NCBI GenBank assembly: GCA_023846275.1
Contig: CM043865.1
Coordinates: 32,564,412-32,628,411, forward strand
Length of the DNA: 64,000 nt
Source of the DNA: Vanilla planifolia
Taxonomy: Eukaryota; Streptophyta; Magnoliopsida; Asparagales; Orchidaceae
Direction of reading: 5' to 3'
The notes below the pieces were generated by a model. That model was not told where the DNA came from. It did not search any database and worked only from the letters and a program-made list of their open reading frames with translations. Shown here in pieces: positions 1-13,141 of this stretch; the stretch's first letter is position 1; every line of letters starts with the position of its first letter. The position numbers were made by a program, and so were the translations under genes.

Positions 1-1665
1 TCTTTTGAGAAACCCACCAATGAACTAGTGGCTAACAGGATAAGGCTTTGACTAGCACTGGTCTTATCAAAAGCATTGAGGAAAAGGGTGTCTATTGAAT
101 TTCCATATTGATGAGCGTGCAGTGAATTTCAATGCTGGCAATTATCTCTAAGATAATTATGGCGTCATCATAAGGGTTGCTAAGAGGTGGCTTATCCTTA
201 AGCTCTAAGGATATTGAAACTGTATCCTCTTGATGATTTATTACATTAGTGATCAAGGTTCTCCTAAAAACTTCTAAAATAGAGATCCTTAAGATTTCCC
301 ACCTGTGATGAAATAAAAAATTCTGGTCTTTTATCTTTCAATGCTAATCGAAGGGTTTGGTTATCCTTCTCATTTTGGGGTTAGATGACAGTACTTGATT
401 TTGCAAGTTTGTTAAAAACAAAGATGGGTTAAAAACTCTTTACCCGATACTTTTGGGGACAGCTTTCTCTCGACATTCTTAATTAACGCTTTGAGGATCT
501 TGTATTCAGAAGTTCTGTGGCTATTGTCCTCATGATATCTGCAAAACTTTGTTGTGTCTTAGTTATTTTTGGATGTGTCTTATGCTTCTAATATAATCCA
601 TCTCTTGTTATTGCAACCAATATTTCTTTGGGCAATGCACTTATGAGAGTATCAAAATGTCGGGTATAGTAACCTTGAGGGGCCTTTGTTGACTCACAGT
701 CTCTTGTGCCCTTCATCAAGTGTTCTTGAAGGGAAGGGTGCATTTTCTTTCAATGTGCATAACAAGGTTGAGGATAATTTCTCTGTGATAAAGTGAATGA
801 TCTTATTAAAAATTTATTGTAAGGATCTTATAGGGCATTTGACAAGTTATTTTGAGAAATCATTTAGTTTAAGAGAACTGATGAAGGTTGCTCAATTTGG
901 GGAGTCCTTTTGATCCACTTTTTTAAGAGCTTTCTTAAAGCATTGGAGAAAATCTTAAAATAGTTTGTATTGATACTGTCTTAGGTTAAGAAGAGATTCA
1001 GAGACCCTTTTGGGTCTAATGCAACTAGTAAATGATGAAAGGAATAATTTTTTGAACTAATTAAGTGAAATAATTGATCCAAGGGACAACCTCCAAAACT
1101 ATTATAACACAACATTTTTAAGAAAAATAGAGAAAATATTATATTTTACATGTTCAACTATGATATGCAAGGAAGCAATAGTTTCAAACTTTTAAGAAAA
1201 TGTAAGGAAAAGTTGGGCAATAGAAGTTTGGGAGAGATAGGTGTTGAGAGGATCTCTTTTGCAAGGAAGAAACCTCTTCGACAACTTACAAGTTATACCC
1301 GTATGTCCAACGTTGATGAGGCTCCTTATCAAGTTGATATGAGGGTTTTTAAGGTGTGTCAAAAGGAGGTTTTGTAACCAAGTTGAGGGTAAAAGAGGGT
1401 TTTAGTTGGGTGAGAGTTGGAGGGCCTTATGCCATTAAGTGTTATTAGGATATTGATGGATGTTGTGAGGGGTTATGTAATGGAGAATATTTAAGAGTGG
1501 AGGCTATTTTCATAGGATGTAATGGGGAGAGCTTCATTTGACTCTTTTTTAGGTGAGATGTTTGGCATGACTTTCCTTAGTAGAGTGACCAATCTGGTTT
1601 TGATGCTCTCTTATGAGTGTAGGGAGACCAGAGAGGAAATTGGTAAAATGTTCCATCCAAACTTA
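1..1665 (-). mobile_element. Decayed Ty3/gypsy (Tat-like) gag region
   Basis: This stretch is collinear with the gag part of the Tat-like element found at about 32010-33720: phrases around positions 25-200 and 540-720 match those around 32040-32230 and 32510-32700 with many substitutions. By that comparison the gag reads on the minus strand. Every frame is interrupted, so nothing here can make a protein. The protease and reverse-transcriptase parts would lie to the left of the window. The similarity fades near 1665, before any primer-binding site or LTR, so the upstream end of this copy is missing or replaced. The assignment to the Tat lineage comes from the better-preserved copy and is an inference for this one. 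Confidence 0.65.
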
Positions 1666-2664
1666 ATTTTCTTAAGGTATATTTTTGAAAATCAAGATTT
1701 TTTTTATGTTTTTAAAATTAGATTATTAAATTTATAATTGTCTTGTTTTTATCTTGTAGTTATCTATTATTTCTAAAATATATTGATCTTTATATTTCAT
1801 ATTTTAAATTTTTATATTATTATTTATTTTATAATTATATGAGATTTTATTATACTCAATCATTAAGAATTTTTGGAATCACATATCTTGTACTATGTTT
1901 TCTCGTCATCTTATAAATTAATACTAGAGTATGGTTCATAACATCCTTTTATTTAACTTATTAAAAAAAAATAAAAAACATTGCACTGTTTATAATCATT
2001 AAAACTATTTGGTTAACTTGGTATCATCTACATGCGTTAGGTTAACAAACATTAATTCCATTTTACATCCAAAGCTATACTTAATTGCTCTTCATGATGA
2101 TAGTCAAATATAAATTGGCAAGACATACACTATCATGATCTGAAAATTATTTGGATATTGTTTGGGGTGATGTAGTTGATATCTGTTTTTATGAATTTTT
2201 TTAGCTAAATTTGATTAAGTTTGGTTGGTGCTAGGCATCTTGATTAAGTATTTGCTATCATTTAACATTTTATATTTATCAAGATTGATTTTCATTGGTA
2301 TTGTCAACCTAAAGAAAATTAATGAATTTCTTTCATATAAAACCCAGCTTCCTAAGCCTTCTGAACCCAATCCACTTAAGCTTAAATCCTTTACATCTAA
2401 ACAAACTTCTAATGTCGAGCCTTCTAAACTTAGTCTATTTAAGCTTGAACGAATTAAACCACCAAAAGTAATAACTGAATTTATGTTGCCTCCAACATTT
2501 TCTTATTATCGATATCAGCTCCTCTATTAAATATCAAAGTTCCTTAACCTACATGTGGGTTTTTAAATAGTTATAATTTTATTTTATACGAAATGCTTAA
2601 TCTAATCTATAATTTAAAATTGATGCTTGTTTGTTGGGGCACATGGAAGTTAGCCATTTTGATG

Positions 2665-2885
2665 TCGGGAAAGACAAGGAGCATCAGAAGTAGAAGGAAA
2701 AGGGAGAGGAGGCAAGTGGTGATGCGGAGAGGGATAAAGATTTGTCTGTGCATATATAGAGAGAGGAGAGAGAGGGAAGTAGACAGTTATAGAGAGAGAA
2801 CAGAAAAGGGTGAGCATTGTTGTTAAGAGATGAGTCGGAGGGTGGTGGTTAATAATGTGGAGAGAGAAGAGCGAGGAAGCCAATG
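2665..2885. repeat. GA-rich purine tract
   Basis: The plus strand is strongly biased to G and A, with many GAGA and GGAGA words. It is present in copy A of the dispersed repeat but not at the matching place in copy B, so it is an insertion or a local expansion. Open frames in both directions here come from the biased composition. Confidence 0.55.
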
Positions 2886-3429
2886 AGTTAGCGAGAGGAT
2901 AAGGATGTTAGCTTTGCTTATTTGGTTTAATTTCTTATTGACATATGTAACATAACTGAATGTTGAAAATGTGTTGTGAAATCTACAAAATCTAAAACCA
3001 ATTTTTCATTTATCCCTACAAGAGATTAAAAATGTTTCAAGTTATCTTATGAGAATTAAAAAAATTAAAATTACCTTTCTTGGAGTATAGTAGAAACCTT
3101 TTGGAAAAATTATAGGTCTAAGAAATACTTTGGTAAAACCTAAATTAATCAACTAACTCAAAAAGGACATTGAAGAGTTATTTTCACTTTGTTTTGGCCC
3201 TTGCTCGTGTGCTTATCTAAGGCCTATGATAACTTTGGTTCTCCACATCATGGATTGTTGTGCATCCTTTTATATTGCACCAACCTTGTTTTATAGGAAA
3301 GAAACATAAAATATGTACTTGGTTGGGTTGTTGAGCTTTCATTTGGCTAGAATTTCATATGATTTAGAAGATATGCTTGACTTGTCTAACCTTCCATGTA
3401 ATGATCATTAGTCATGATAAGATAGACTT

Positions 3430-4195
3430 ATGTATGATAAGTTACATCATCAAGTTGGTTGTATGCTTAACATTTCATGTTAGATCCAAACTTAATACAG
3501 AATATAAATTCATAATGCAAATGCCTTTAAAGTATGATTAATGATTCTAGTTTACATAACAAGTTAATAAGCCGTGAGTCCTTAATAAGTTGATAATGAG
3601 ACTTGTTATAATTGTTATTGCATCTCAATAATTCAAAATTATTTATATTTTCACCTTTTATTAAATGAGTTCCAATTACTTCAAATTTAAGGAAAGCAAA
3701 ATTTATTGACTAATTTGCTTGACATTTAATGCAATTAGGCAACTAAATGACTTTGTTTTTGTTAGCCCTTCAAAGGGCAAGCCACATGACACATTGCTTT
3801 GGAGTTTTCGCTTAACATACCTCTCAATATGGAGGAGTTTTAAATGTCCAACCGTATCAGATCTAACTTTATAGATCAAAGTTTCTCTTGGTTGGGCATT
3901 TTGATGCAAGACAACATACATCAACAAATTAGCTGCATGACTTAGCATTTCATATTAGATCTACACTCAACTTGAAGCCAAATTAGAGCACCAATTCATG
4001 ATTTAAAGACCTCTCAAAGCATGCTTGAGGTATTCTAATTTATATAGTGGCTTAACTAGTCAATTGTTTCTTAGTAAGTTTATAATTAGATATATTATAA
4101 TTTTCTGATGTCATCTCAACAATTCAAGGTTATTTATATCTTTATTTTTGGTGGATGAGTTATGGTTAGTTCGACCTTAAGGAGATCAAGATTTC
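3430..4195. repeat. Diverged direct duplication, two copies about 475 bp apart
   Basis: The segment at about 3440-3720 is repeated at about 3910-4195: shared order of a phrase near 3450/3915, the word around 3475/3943, and the stretch 3620-3720/4105-4195. The copies differ at many bases, so the duplication is old. Confidence 0.55.
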
Positions 4196-5640
4196 TCTAA
4201 TTTAGAAAATTTGAGATGTAAACAAATTAAAATTTAATTAGAAATTTTGAGATATAAGGAGAACAAGATACCTAAAATTTAGAGATTTAGTTGTATATTT
4301 GTATCTCTTGATTTTTTTTTCTTTTATTTTTATTTTATATTTAGGTTTAAATTGAGTTTTAGTGTTTATTTTTCATGTATTTCTTAATTTTATGAAGATT
4401 GATATAGTTATCTAAATTTATTTAGTAGTCTTGTTGAATGAACAAAAGAGAACCTATTTTAAATAATCGAATTATTGCTTTGTTTATGCATGCATTTGTT
4501 CTAGGAAGCCATACATGATCAAACTATATTCTCTCTTTAGAAAGTTACAGGTGATTCATGCAAGACAAGTTACATCAAAAGGATCACATTGAGTTGATCC
4601 ATTGGAGTCTAGGATGTTAGAGTTTTAGTTTCGTCATAGGTTGTGAATCAATTTTTAAAGGCCTATAGTAGGCTCATATAGGTGTTTTTTAATATTATTA
4701 GTTTTTATTGGGTTGTAATGAATTGTTTATATGACCCAAGTTAGTTTCTTATTTCATTTCTATGGGTTTGATTATTTCCATAGTTTTCACTTGTTTTGTT
4801 TGATTAGTTTTACCAATGTTTAAAATCTGAGGGTGTTGTAGTCATTTAATTTTTTCCATTAGAACTTCTATCTTGTATTTGTGTAAAAGTTTATGATTAA
4901 TGGAGAAGTGAATAAGATTTTGGCTTTCAATTTCAATATCATGAAGGTTTCTTTGTGAAGCATGTGTGCTTTTTATCTCCTAAACCCCTAAGAGATTGTT
5001 TTTCCCTCTCCTTAACCCTCGATAGGAGACTGGTTCTCTAGTTGTTGCTAATGATCCCAACACAACCATCAGTGCTGTAGCCTTCGTTGATTGTCACTGT
5101 TGCTTCTCTGTTTTGCACATCATTTGGCCAGATCCTTGCCTATTTGTGCCCCATCCACTTGCATTCACTTGTCACGTGTCCCGTTGTTCATTTGACTTTG
5201 AACTTACAGAGTGAATGGTACCTGCAACGTGAATAGTACCTGCATTTTGATCCAAATCAAGAGTTTTACTCCACTTCTTTGTCACTCTTGATCTGAATAT
5301 GAATTTCAGTATTATTCAAGTTGCAGGTAATGTTCACTTTACAGGTTTAGAACAAAGTACATAAGACTAGTGTAAAGACAAGTAATGAGGTGTTCATATG
5401 GCATGTGAAGATTAGGTGTGATCAGATACAAAATGGGTGTACAATAGGTGTGCACGAACATGGCATACTGGGCATGTACGTTGGTGAACAGAGAGCTCAG
5501 GAGAATGAGCTGATGAGTGAGGGTAGCTTAGTTAAGCCTTGTGTGAACATAGTTGCTATAGTGATGATTAGTGAAAACTACATTATCACTGGTTGTGTAG
5601 GGATTGTTAGAGAGGGGGGAAACAAAGGAAAATGCTGACC

Positions 5641-8440
5641 TCCTATTGGGGTTTGGGGGGATAAAGCATTTGCATGCTGTACAAAGAAAGGCGGGATACT
5701 GACAAATTCAAGAGTAAGGCCTACTTGGAGTAGCTATCATACGTGGTAATCACAACTAACATATATAATAGCAATCAGCCAAGCTATCAGCCAAGGGGCT
5801 CTATAGCCATAAAAGACAAAAGTTGAGATGAATTGTTCGGAGATATTTATTTGGTTAATAGAGATAATATTAGATAGTCAAAGGATTAGTATACCACTAG
5901 ACTTACTAATGGAAGGGGAGAGGACAAGCTCCCACTTACTTCCAACTAGATGATTAATCTCCCTTCTAGAGATAGATTCAACACAAGTTTTCATTAGACA
6001 AGTCAAACAAGCATAAACTCACAAACAAGGCATCATAGGTGTTTATGATCAAGGGGCCTTTTCACCCACAACAACTCCAAAAGATGGCGAAGTCATTGGC
6101 AATTAGAGTAAACGAATGTTAGTTTACTTGGAGGCCTTTGGGTTTCCTTTTGACTTGGGAAGGAAATTCCCCTATTCAATGATGAACCTCCTTTCTAACC
6201 TAGACAGGGGAGAGGACATTCGAAGGCATCACCACCTAAATTGGCTTGCTTGTGCAACAACTGGAAGCAAAGAACGTTGAGCAGCCTATCACTTGGAAGC
6301 CAAAGGGGAAGCTCGTGGACCAACATGAGGGGGAGCAGCCTCGTGGTTGGCAGTCTAGATTTAGGAATCAACTTCTGGGTAGCCTTATGGGCCTTTTCCT
6401 TTATAAAAAAGTGGGACATTGCTAAAACTGATTGGCAAGACTTTTGAAGAGAATGTCAAGTATTTCTATGGGGATATCAGAATATTCACCAGGGGCCTTG
6501 AGCACCTTCGTTTTCTTCTTAGGGACAACTAGATTTCAATGCAAAACTTGATCCAGTAGCAGGTTTGTAGAAGGGGCACGATTGCATGGAATTGGGCCCC
6601 GAAGGGAATGCCAAGACTTGAGGGGCAGCATGCCAGCTGGTAGAATTGTAGCTAACAGTTGAGGTTTATCATGGGATGGGACCAAGGGTCTTTTCCTCGA
6701 TCTAGAAAGTAAAGGAATATGTCTCACTAAGGTGGTTTGCTTATGAGATTAACCTAAGTTCCTGTATGAAGTGGATGATTCAAGTTAGTCTTAAGACAAA
6801 CTCTGTCAAAAGAAGTAAGGTCCATAGAGGCCATAATGACATCCAAATAGATGGGCATACCTACCTGGATTGCCAACTAAAAAAGACTGCACTCCCTCTA
6901 TTAGAAAGTTGGCAATCTTGGCATATGAATCCGAGCTGGGACTGGCATGAGGGCTGCTTTTAAAGGCATAAAGTCAAGTTTCCACATATCTAGCCCTAGA
7001 ACTTACCCAAACTATGGACCTTCATGCCATATTGCATTTCAATCCTTTCTTTTAGTGAATTGGAGTAGGAAAGAGTCCTGAACCCAGATCCATCATTCAA
7101 TACTCCTTTAAATGTCCCCACCTATAGTTATCATTAGAAATCTAGAAAAAAGAGAACTTGCTCTCAATGAGCATGACAACAAAGTCAAATTCAATTTTTT
7201 TGCAAATTTCTTCAAATTTTATTGTCGTCGAGGTCTGCTGTACCGGAGGCCTTATAAGATGAGAAATTAATTGGATTCAAAAAATTTATATTTTGATTTT
7301 TAACCAAGCATTGTGACCAATAATTGGGTTTCAAAAGAGGAAAATGATCAACTGTAGCTGCAAGACAGCCTCCGTTTAGCTCTTGATTTGGTAGTCAGCA
7401 TGGTCTACATATGCACAGTTTGTGAACAACTTGGGACTGCGAGGAGATGAACAACCACATTGGTGCCAAGGGATTGCCTCCCTATTAGCATCGGTTATCA
7501 CTTCCATAAAGCCATCATTATAGCATAGTCTAGTGGTAACCTTACTGCTCAAATCAACTTATAGTGAGACTCCTCATTGCCACTTTTGATCTACTGCCTC
7601 AAACAATCACGGCTAACAAATGCCCAATAACACTCCCCCATAGCTAGACCGCCAACAACCACAAAGCTCCTCTTGCAAAATAACATCCTCACCATCTTGG
7701 TTCCCACCTTTTAAAAGCTCCACCATAGGTGGTTGTTGTACTCCTTTTGATAAAGCTCTAATGGAATAGACAAACAAAAGAAAAAAGAAGAGGTAACTCA
7801 GTTGTACCCAAAATTATCCATATGAATAGAATTTTCATCAAACTTGCATCACAATAGATAGTCGGGGGACTAATAATCCATAAGTCATCTTTGTCACCTA
7901 TGTCACTTTTAGATCCAAATCCTAATTACAAATGACTAAGGTTTTACTCTTGAAGGTTCTTTGAGAACAAAGAGTGGTGACAAATACATTTTTACTCCCA
8001 AAGCTTTAAGTGACGTGTTAACTTTCTTTTTATCAACTTTCTTACTGATAGAGCTTTTAATGGCTTTGGATCATCAGAGATGCTAATGAGAGCATACCCC
8101 TTGACTGTGGGCAAGTTTGAACACTCCACTTCTATCAAGGGATTGGAATGACCATGGTCACCCCCAGCAAAGAATTATTAGCATTAGAAGATAGCTCTTT
8201 TTGAAGGATAAGAAAACAACTCTTTAGACCACAGAGGGCCACCATCGGCCCTAAAGCTTTCTTTTGTCATTTCGAAGAGCTTTTGGGCCAAAGAAAAATA
8301 GAAAGAAGAAACGGGGCCTCAGAGGGGAACCAAGAGCAATAGGTGACGTCCCCCAAGGGGAAGATAAATAAAAAATTCTAATTGATCTTTGTATGGGATT
8401 AGGTTCTGCTCAAAATCGCTCCTTTAAGAATGTTTTAGAA
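5641..8440. other. Unclassified decayed sequence, no gene recognised
   Basis: This 2.8-kb stretch is richer in G and C than its surroundings and has short open frames on both strands, none longer than about 75 codons. Minus-strand readings around 6000-6700 and 7500-8300 give runs that look protein-like but are broken by stops, and I could not match them to any family. The most likely explanation is an old transposable element. It may also be intron of the prenyl synthase gene that follows. Confidence 0.3.
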
Positions 8441-8937
8441 TGGCTTGGTAAAAGTTTTTTCTAGTTCTTTTTAATATCGTCACAAATTTGATGAGTATTT
8501 GTATTAATGCGCTACTACAGAGAAACGTAAAAATATATGTTTTGAAATATTTTCTACTAAATATTTGTTTGTGTTTTCGTATTACTTTATTTTTTTTTTA
8601 TAGAATTTCTTGGTATCTTCGGTCTTTGATGGCATGTAAAAAGAATTCCTCAAATAAATGAATTTTTGTGATGTATATTATTTTCACTAGAAAAGTAGTC
8701 GAATAGAATCCTTGAGTATCATGCTTTTCAAAATTGACAATTTTGATTCTCATTGTTATGTCCCATGTGAAGGGAGATTCCATCCTAAGTTAAAGATCAT
8801 GTTAAAAACACAAAAACATCAAAATTAAGGTGTGACTTAGTTTTCTTTGTCTAACATGAGTTCTTAAAATGGACTATCACGAAGGAATGGTTCTTTGGGA
8901 AATCTTTTCTTATTATAAATATAATGTATTCATGCAG
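8441..8937 (+). other. AT-rich sequence ahead of the first visible SPS exon
   Basis: No coding exon was seen here. It ends in an intact splice acceptor (CAG at 8935-8937), so the sequence is the 3' part of an intron whose 5' exon is not visible in the window. Confidence 0.5.
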
Positions 8938-11502
8938 GTCGTAACTTCAGTGGCAACTGCAGTAGAACATCTTGTTAATGGTGAAACAATGCAAATGACA
9001 ACGGCATCTGAGCAACGACGTAGGTGAGCTTCTGCATTTGTATCTGATTTAGTTGTTTATCATTTGCACTCTTTAACTTCACCCAGAAGCTCCACTTTTG
9101 TAATGCCTCTGTTGATTTCATCGTTTACTTTTGTTGCTGGCTTATGTCATCATGTTGCCTAGTGACAGTTTCATGTTAATGTGCAGCATGGAATATTATT
9201 TGCAGAAGACATTTTATAAGACGGGTTCGTTGATTGCACACGGTTGCAAAGCCATTGCTCTTCTTGCTGGTCAAACTGCAGAAGTTGCACTTCTTGCATA
9301 TAATTTTGGTAGAAATCTGGTTGGTCCCCTTCAGTGCTGCCAGTTTTGTCATCACTATTTGATGACTAAACTTGCTATTTAATCATTTCCATTGTAACAG
9401 GGGATGGCATATCAGTTGATTGATGACGTCCTTGACTTCACTGGCACATCCAGTATACTTGGAAAGGGTTCATTGTCTGATATTAAACAAGTAATCTATC
9501 TACCTTCTCATGTATTTGTTATGCATTATTTAGATATATGTGGATTGTTTCCCATTCTCTTCTTTCAGTTACATTGCATCATTTGTAATACTAAGCATTT
9601 AATCTGCTATATTAGTGTTTAGCTCCATGTGCTAGCATTAAATTTTTTGTGACTATTCAGAAAGTTAGGCGGCATAAGTAAGAATGTTATGCTATGCTTG
9701 TGAAGGATCTCTATTGACAAGTATCTTTCATTGCACAGAATATTGTAACAGCTCCTATTTTATTTGCAATGGAGGAATTCCCGGAGTTACGAGAAGTTGT
9801 TGATCGGGGGTTTAATCGAAATGCAGATATTGACCTTGTAAGTAGATTGCATGATTACTGCCTCATGTCATGGAAATTTTATTTTATCGAAAATTGTAGG
9901 TAATTATCTGCATTTGTTTCAGCATGTTACTTTCAACTTATATACTTGACATTGAATTGATGCAATTCTTTTGTAGACTATTCACATTTCATCACTAAAG
10001 TCATTTATATCCTTGTCTTTAAATCTATCTAGGATTAGTCATTCATGTGCATGTCTAAGGTAAGCGTAATGCCAAAAAAAATTGTGCGGGAACTATAATG
10101 AACCATTTTGTTTAGTCTTCACTATGTATTGTATTTCATTTTTGAGGTTATATCTATGTAGATCTTAATTAATACAATCATTTGTTTGACCAATTTATTA
10201 TTAACTATAAAATTATTTTATTATTATATGTTTTATCGCGTGGAGTGTTTCTTGGAAGTAATTGTAATTAGCAACTTATTGATTTTATAACTTTTAATCA
10301 TTTTTGTGTTGTATTTATATATGAGTAGTCAGATAATGAATTGATCATGCATAAATTAGATAATGAATTAATTATATTGAGTCATGTTTAACTTATCAAC
10401 AATAAATTTTATTAAGATGGTATTTATTTGAGCATTATTGGATTTTATTGATATATATCATGATATTTTTTTAGATGTTAATACTGCTTAAACTTATTGA
10501 TATTTTTTATTATTTAATTCAATGTTATCTAAATAGTCTTTTATTTTTATTTTTAACATCAAGATAACCAATATCTCAATGTCATTCTCGTATGACAAAT
10601 TTGTGATATTAATAATGATATTTAAAGAGATATAGAGGAGTCTTAACTTTCTCAAATATAGAAGAGTTTTAATTGTATAGTTTTTTATTCAAAGTGGTTT
10701 ATCGACTACTGTTTGTATGTTCGGAAATGAAATGATAATTTATCTCTAAAGTGATATTAAATAAAATATTTAATATCTTTAAATAATATTTTATTATATA
10801 ATGATGTTATCCAATCAAATGTCTCCTAATTTCATTTATGAATATGTATACTTGCTCAAATATAATAGACTCTTAGCTATTTGGTTTTTTATTCGAAGTA
10901 GTTTATTGACATATTGTCTGTATGTTTAGAAATGAAATGATATTATTCCTATATTTTCTGTTGATAAAATCCCTCCTGCCTGCAACTTTAAGTGCTAAAG
11001 AACGAAAATTATGATTGCATGGTGAAGCTTTCCCGTTGTTTGGTGATGTTCTTCTCTGATTCGCTCTCTATGCTTAGCTAGTCTAAATCTTTTGGGTCGA
11101 AATTTTGCAAAGAATGAAGTATAAATGTTGTTTTCCCCTTCAACATATGTGAAAAGTGCATGTGTTCTCCTTTCATTTGTTTTCTATCCTTGGCTAGTCT
11201 TAGTTTTTTTAGTCAAATTGGAGAAGGAATGAAGAATAAATGTTGTTTTTACTTTCTCACGGTGCAACTTAATTCATCTCATTGGCTACATTTGCATCTC
11301 ATTTGGTATCCTTCAATTATAGGCACTCGACTTCCTTTTTAAGAGCAGTGGCATTGAGAAGACAAGAAAGCTGGCTAAGGAGCATGCTGAGAATGCTGTG
11401 AAAGCTATCGAGTCACTTCCTGAAAGCGACGGTGAGGATGTGATAAGATCAAGACGGGCTCTCGTCGATCTCACTTTCAAGGTCATCACCAGATCGAAGT
11501 GA
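8938..11502 (+). CDS. SPS3: trans-polyprenyl (solanesyl) diphosphate synthase, 3' part (five exons)
   Basis: Exons 8938-9023, 9187-9319, 9401-9490, 9739-9837 and 11323-11502 join in frame with GT-AG introns and encode the last 195 residues, ending in TGA. Landmarks in order are VATAVEHLVNGETM, GQTAEVA, the second aspartate-rich motif in LIDDVLDFTG (DDVLD at 9422-9436), GKGSLSDI, APILFAMEEFP and a C-terminus ending VITRSK. Family knowledge: these enzymes elongate allylic diphosphates with isopentenyl diphosphate, using Mg2+ bound by two DDxxD motifs, to make the side chain of ubiquinone or plastoquinone; the closest remembered relative is Arabidopsis SPS3 (At2g34630). The first DDxxD motif and targeting peptide, about half of the roughly 420-residue enzyme, are absent from the window. 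The visible exons carry no stop or frameshift. The gene may have a very long TE-filled intron or may be truncated. Confidence 0.9.
9838..11322 (+). other. SPS intron 4 with internal duplications
   Basis: This 1,485-bp AT-rich intron holds two diverged duplications. About 10640-10745 resembles 10850-10945, sharing a word around 10725 and 10925. About 11060-11140 resembles 11178-11260, a tandem copy with a period near 118 bp that ends close to the acceptor of the last exon. No exon or coding element was recognised. Confidence 0.55.
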
Positions 11503-12790
11503 AACTGTTCTGATTTGAGCAAGTTGTTTTTCCCATGTGATAATTCTCAGGTTTTTTCTTCAGCCTTTTTGGCATTTGTTGTTGGAATGTAATTATTTAG
11601 CTGCACATAGAAAACTATGTGCAAGAAGATAGTCATGTGATTTATTATATTTCTATGATTCTTTCAATTCACAGCTCCAAGAACCAATCTTTTGATAAAT
11701 GGGGTGGTAGAGATGCTGTTGAGAAGCAAAGCTTAGTCCCATAAGTTATCAATCTTCTTCTGTTAGCATTGGAAATATTTTTTTTTTCTTGTGTTTGTTA
11801 TTTATGATTTTATACATTGAAAAGCAATATTTCCCTTTTACTTTTGAACAATTTGTATCTGTTAGTATTTTTTTTATTTTATTTTGGGTGAGTTGGGTGA
11901 TAACAATTTTTAAACAATGGTTTTTTAGATGTTTTTGATTTATATTAAGTACTGTATCAAATATAACCCATGAGCTTCAGTTTTTCTGTAAGGCGCGTGG
12001 TTGATCTTTTGTGTTAGGGCTTGAAAAAATTTAGTATTCAGTTATGTTATTTTAGGACATTTAAAAAGGTGTAATTAGCTTAATTGAACAATATAAATAA
12101 GCCAAAATTAGTGAAATCTGACCCTTTTTGGCTTGCTAGGTTGAAACAACTTAAAGAAATTTGATTTTTTTTTTTTATGTGTGATTTTTATTTAATAAGT
12201 TATGTTAATCAAGTTGACTTGAATCACTTAAGCTTATTCTCCTGTTTTCTAAATAAAATGACTTATATTTAAAATTTAATTTTTACAAAATATGATTAGA
12301 CTTTAATTGCTTACTGTCTTGAGTTGATTTTTCAAAATTTTCTTTTTTTAATTTTAGTTTTAATAAATATTGTTTTATCAAAATTTTATTCCTATGTCCA
12401 CTAAACTCTTTTCTTAAAGTTATTGAACATATGACATTGAATCAAATACATAACATAGAATCAAACAATATACTAATAATCACTTAATATTAATATGTCA
12501 AAAATATAAAGTATACAACCCCATGGCCAAAACATTCCTCATCAGAACAAAATTTCATGCTTAAATGTGCTTACAAGTTTTTCATATTTTATCAAAAAAT
12601 GTTAATTTTGAGGTTTGTTAGACAAAAGTCATTAAATCACAAATAATAATAATAATAATAATATCATAATTGAAATATTAAACCTCTTTTTTATAAGATA
12701 ATAATGATCAATATGATAAAAATTACACCTTATTGATAACCCCTATAATAAATGTTCTTCTATTCTACCAAATTTTATTCAAACGTTCAT
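11503..12790. other. SPS 3' flank and intergenic AT-rich DNA
   Basis: About the first 200 bp should be the 3' untranslated region of the SPS gene. The rest is low-complexity AT-rich DNA with no gene seen. An (AAT)n microsatellite lies at 12642-12663. Confidence 0.5.
12642..12663. repeat. (AAT)n microsatellite
   Basis: Seven consecutive trinucleotide units, uninterrupted. Confidence 0.9.
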
Positions 12791-12839
12791 TCAAATCTCA
12801 TTAGGTTTCAATAATAATGACCAGAAACAAACTGAACAA

Positions 12840-12995
12840 AAGTCACGTGCTAAAATGTAACGAAGAATGGAACCTTCTTTTGACGTTGGCTCGGAGCGTA
12901 TCACTGACGTCTTCATCGGTCAAAGCACACCAGAACGATCGCGGGTTTCTTTCAACCTTCAACTTGATGCAGAGGTACAGATCGGCACGTGAGGG
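12840..12995 (+). promoter_or_regulatory. Cluster of ACGT-core elements (two G-boxes) upstream of 13142 gene
   Basis: Within 150 bp there are two palindromic G-boxes CACGTG (12844-12849 and 12986-12991) and two TGACGT motifs (12881-12886 and 12905-12910, the second extended to TGACGTC). ACGT-core sites are bound by plant bZIP and bHLH factors, for example in abscisic-acid, stress and light responses. They lie 150-300 bp before the start codon of the three-exon gene. A role in regulating it is inferred from position only. Confidence 0.5.
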
Positions 12996-13141
12996 TTAGC
13001 CATGAAACTTCAACGCTGGCAAATCATGACCAAAGCTTCCTCCTTTTTAATCGTCTACAAGTCCAGGTTCATTTCATCATCACCCTCTTTGGTTCTACAA
13101 CTCTCCTTTCTCTTCCAAAACAGGAGAAAAGAAGAGAGACC

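Larger units (their letters stand above)
1666..5640. repeat. Copy A of an unclassified dispersed repeat (possible LTR element)
   Basis: Several blocks match, in the same order and orientation, blocks between about 20900 and 22550 inside the WAP intron: 1690-1870 with 20940-21110, 2330-2600 with 21580-21770, 4040-4110 with 21970-22050, 4610-4800 with 22080-22240, and weakly 4990-5110 with 22490-22560. Copy A is longer because it holds extra material at 2640-2930 and an internal duplication near 3430-4195. No coding capacity was recognised. An AT-rich part followed by a GC-richer part would fit an LTR plus leader of a non-autonomous retroelement, but I could not define the ends or a target duplication. 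The stretch 5110-5640 shows nothing recognisable. Confidence 0.4.
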
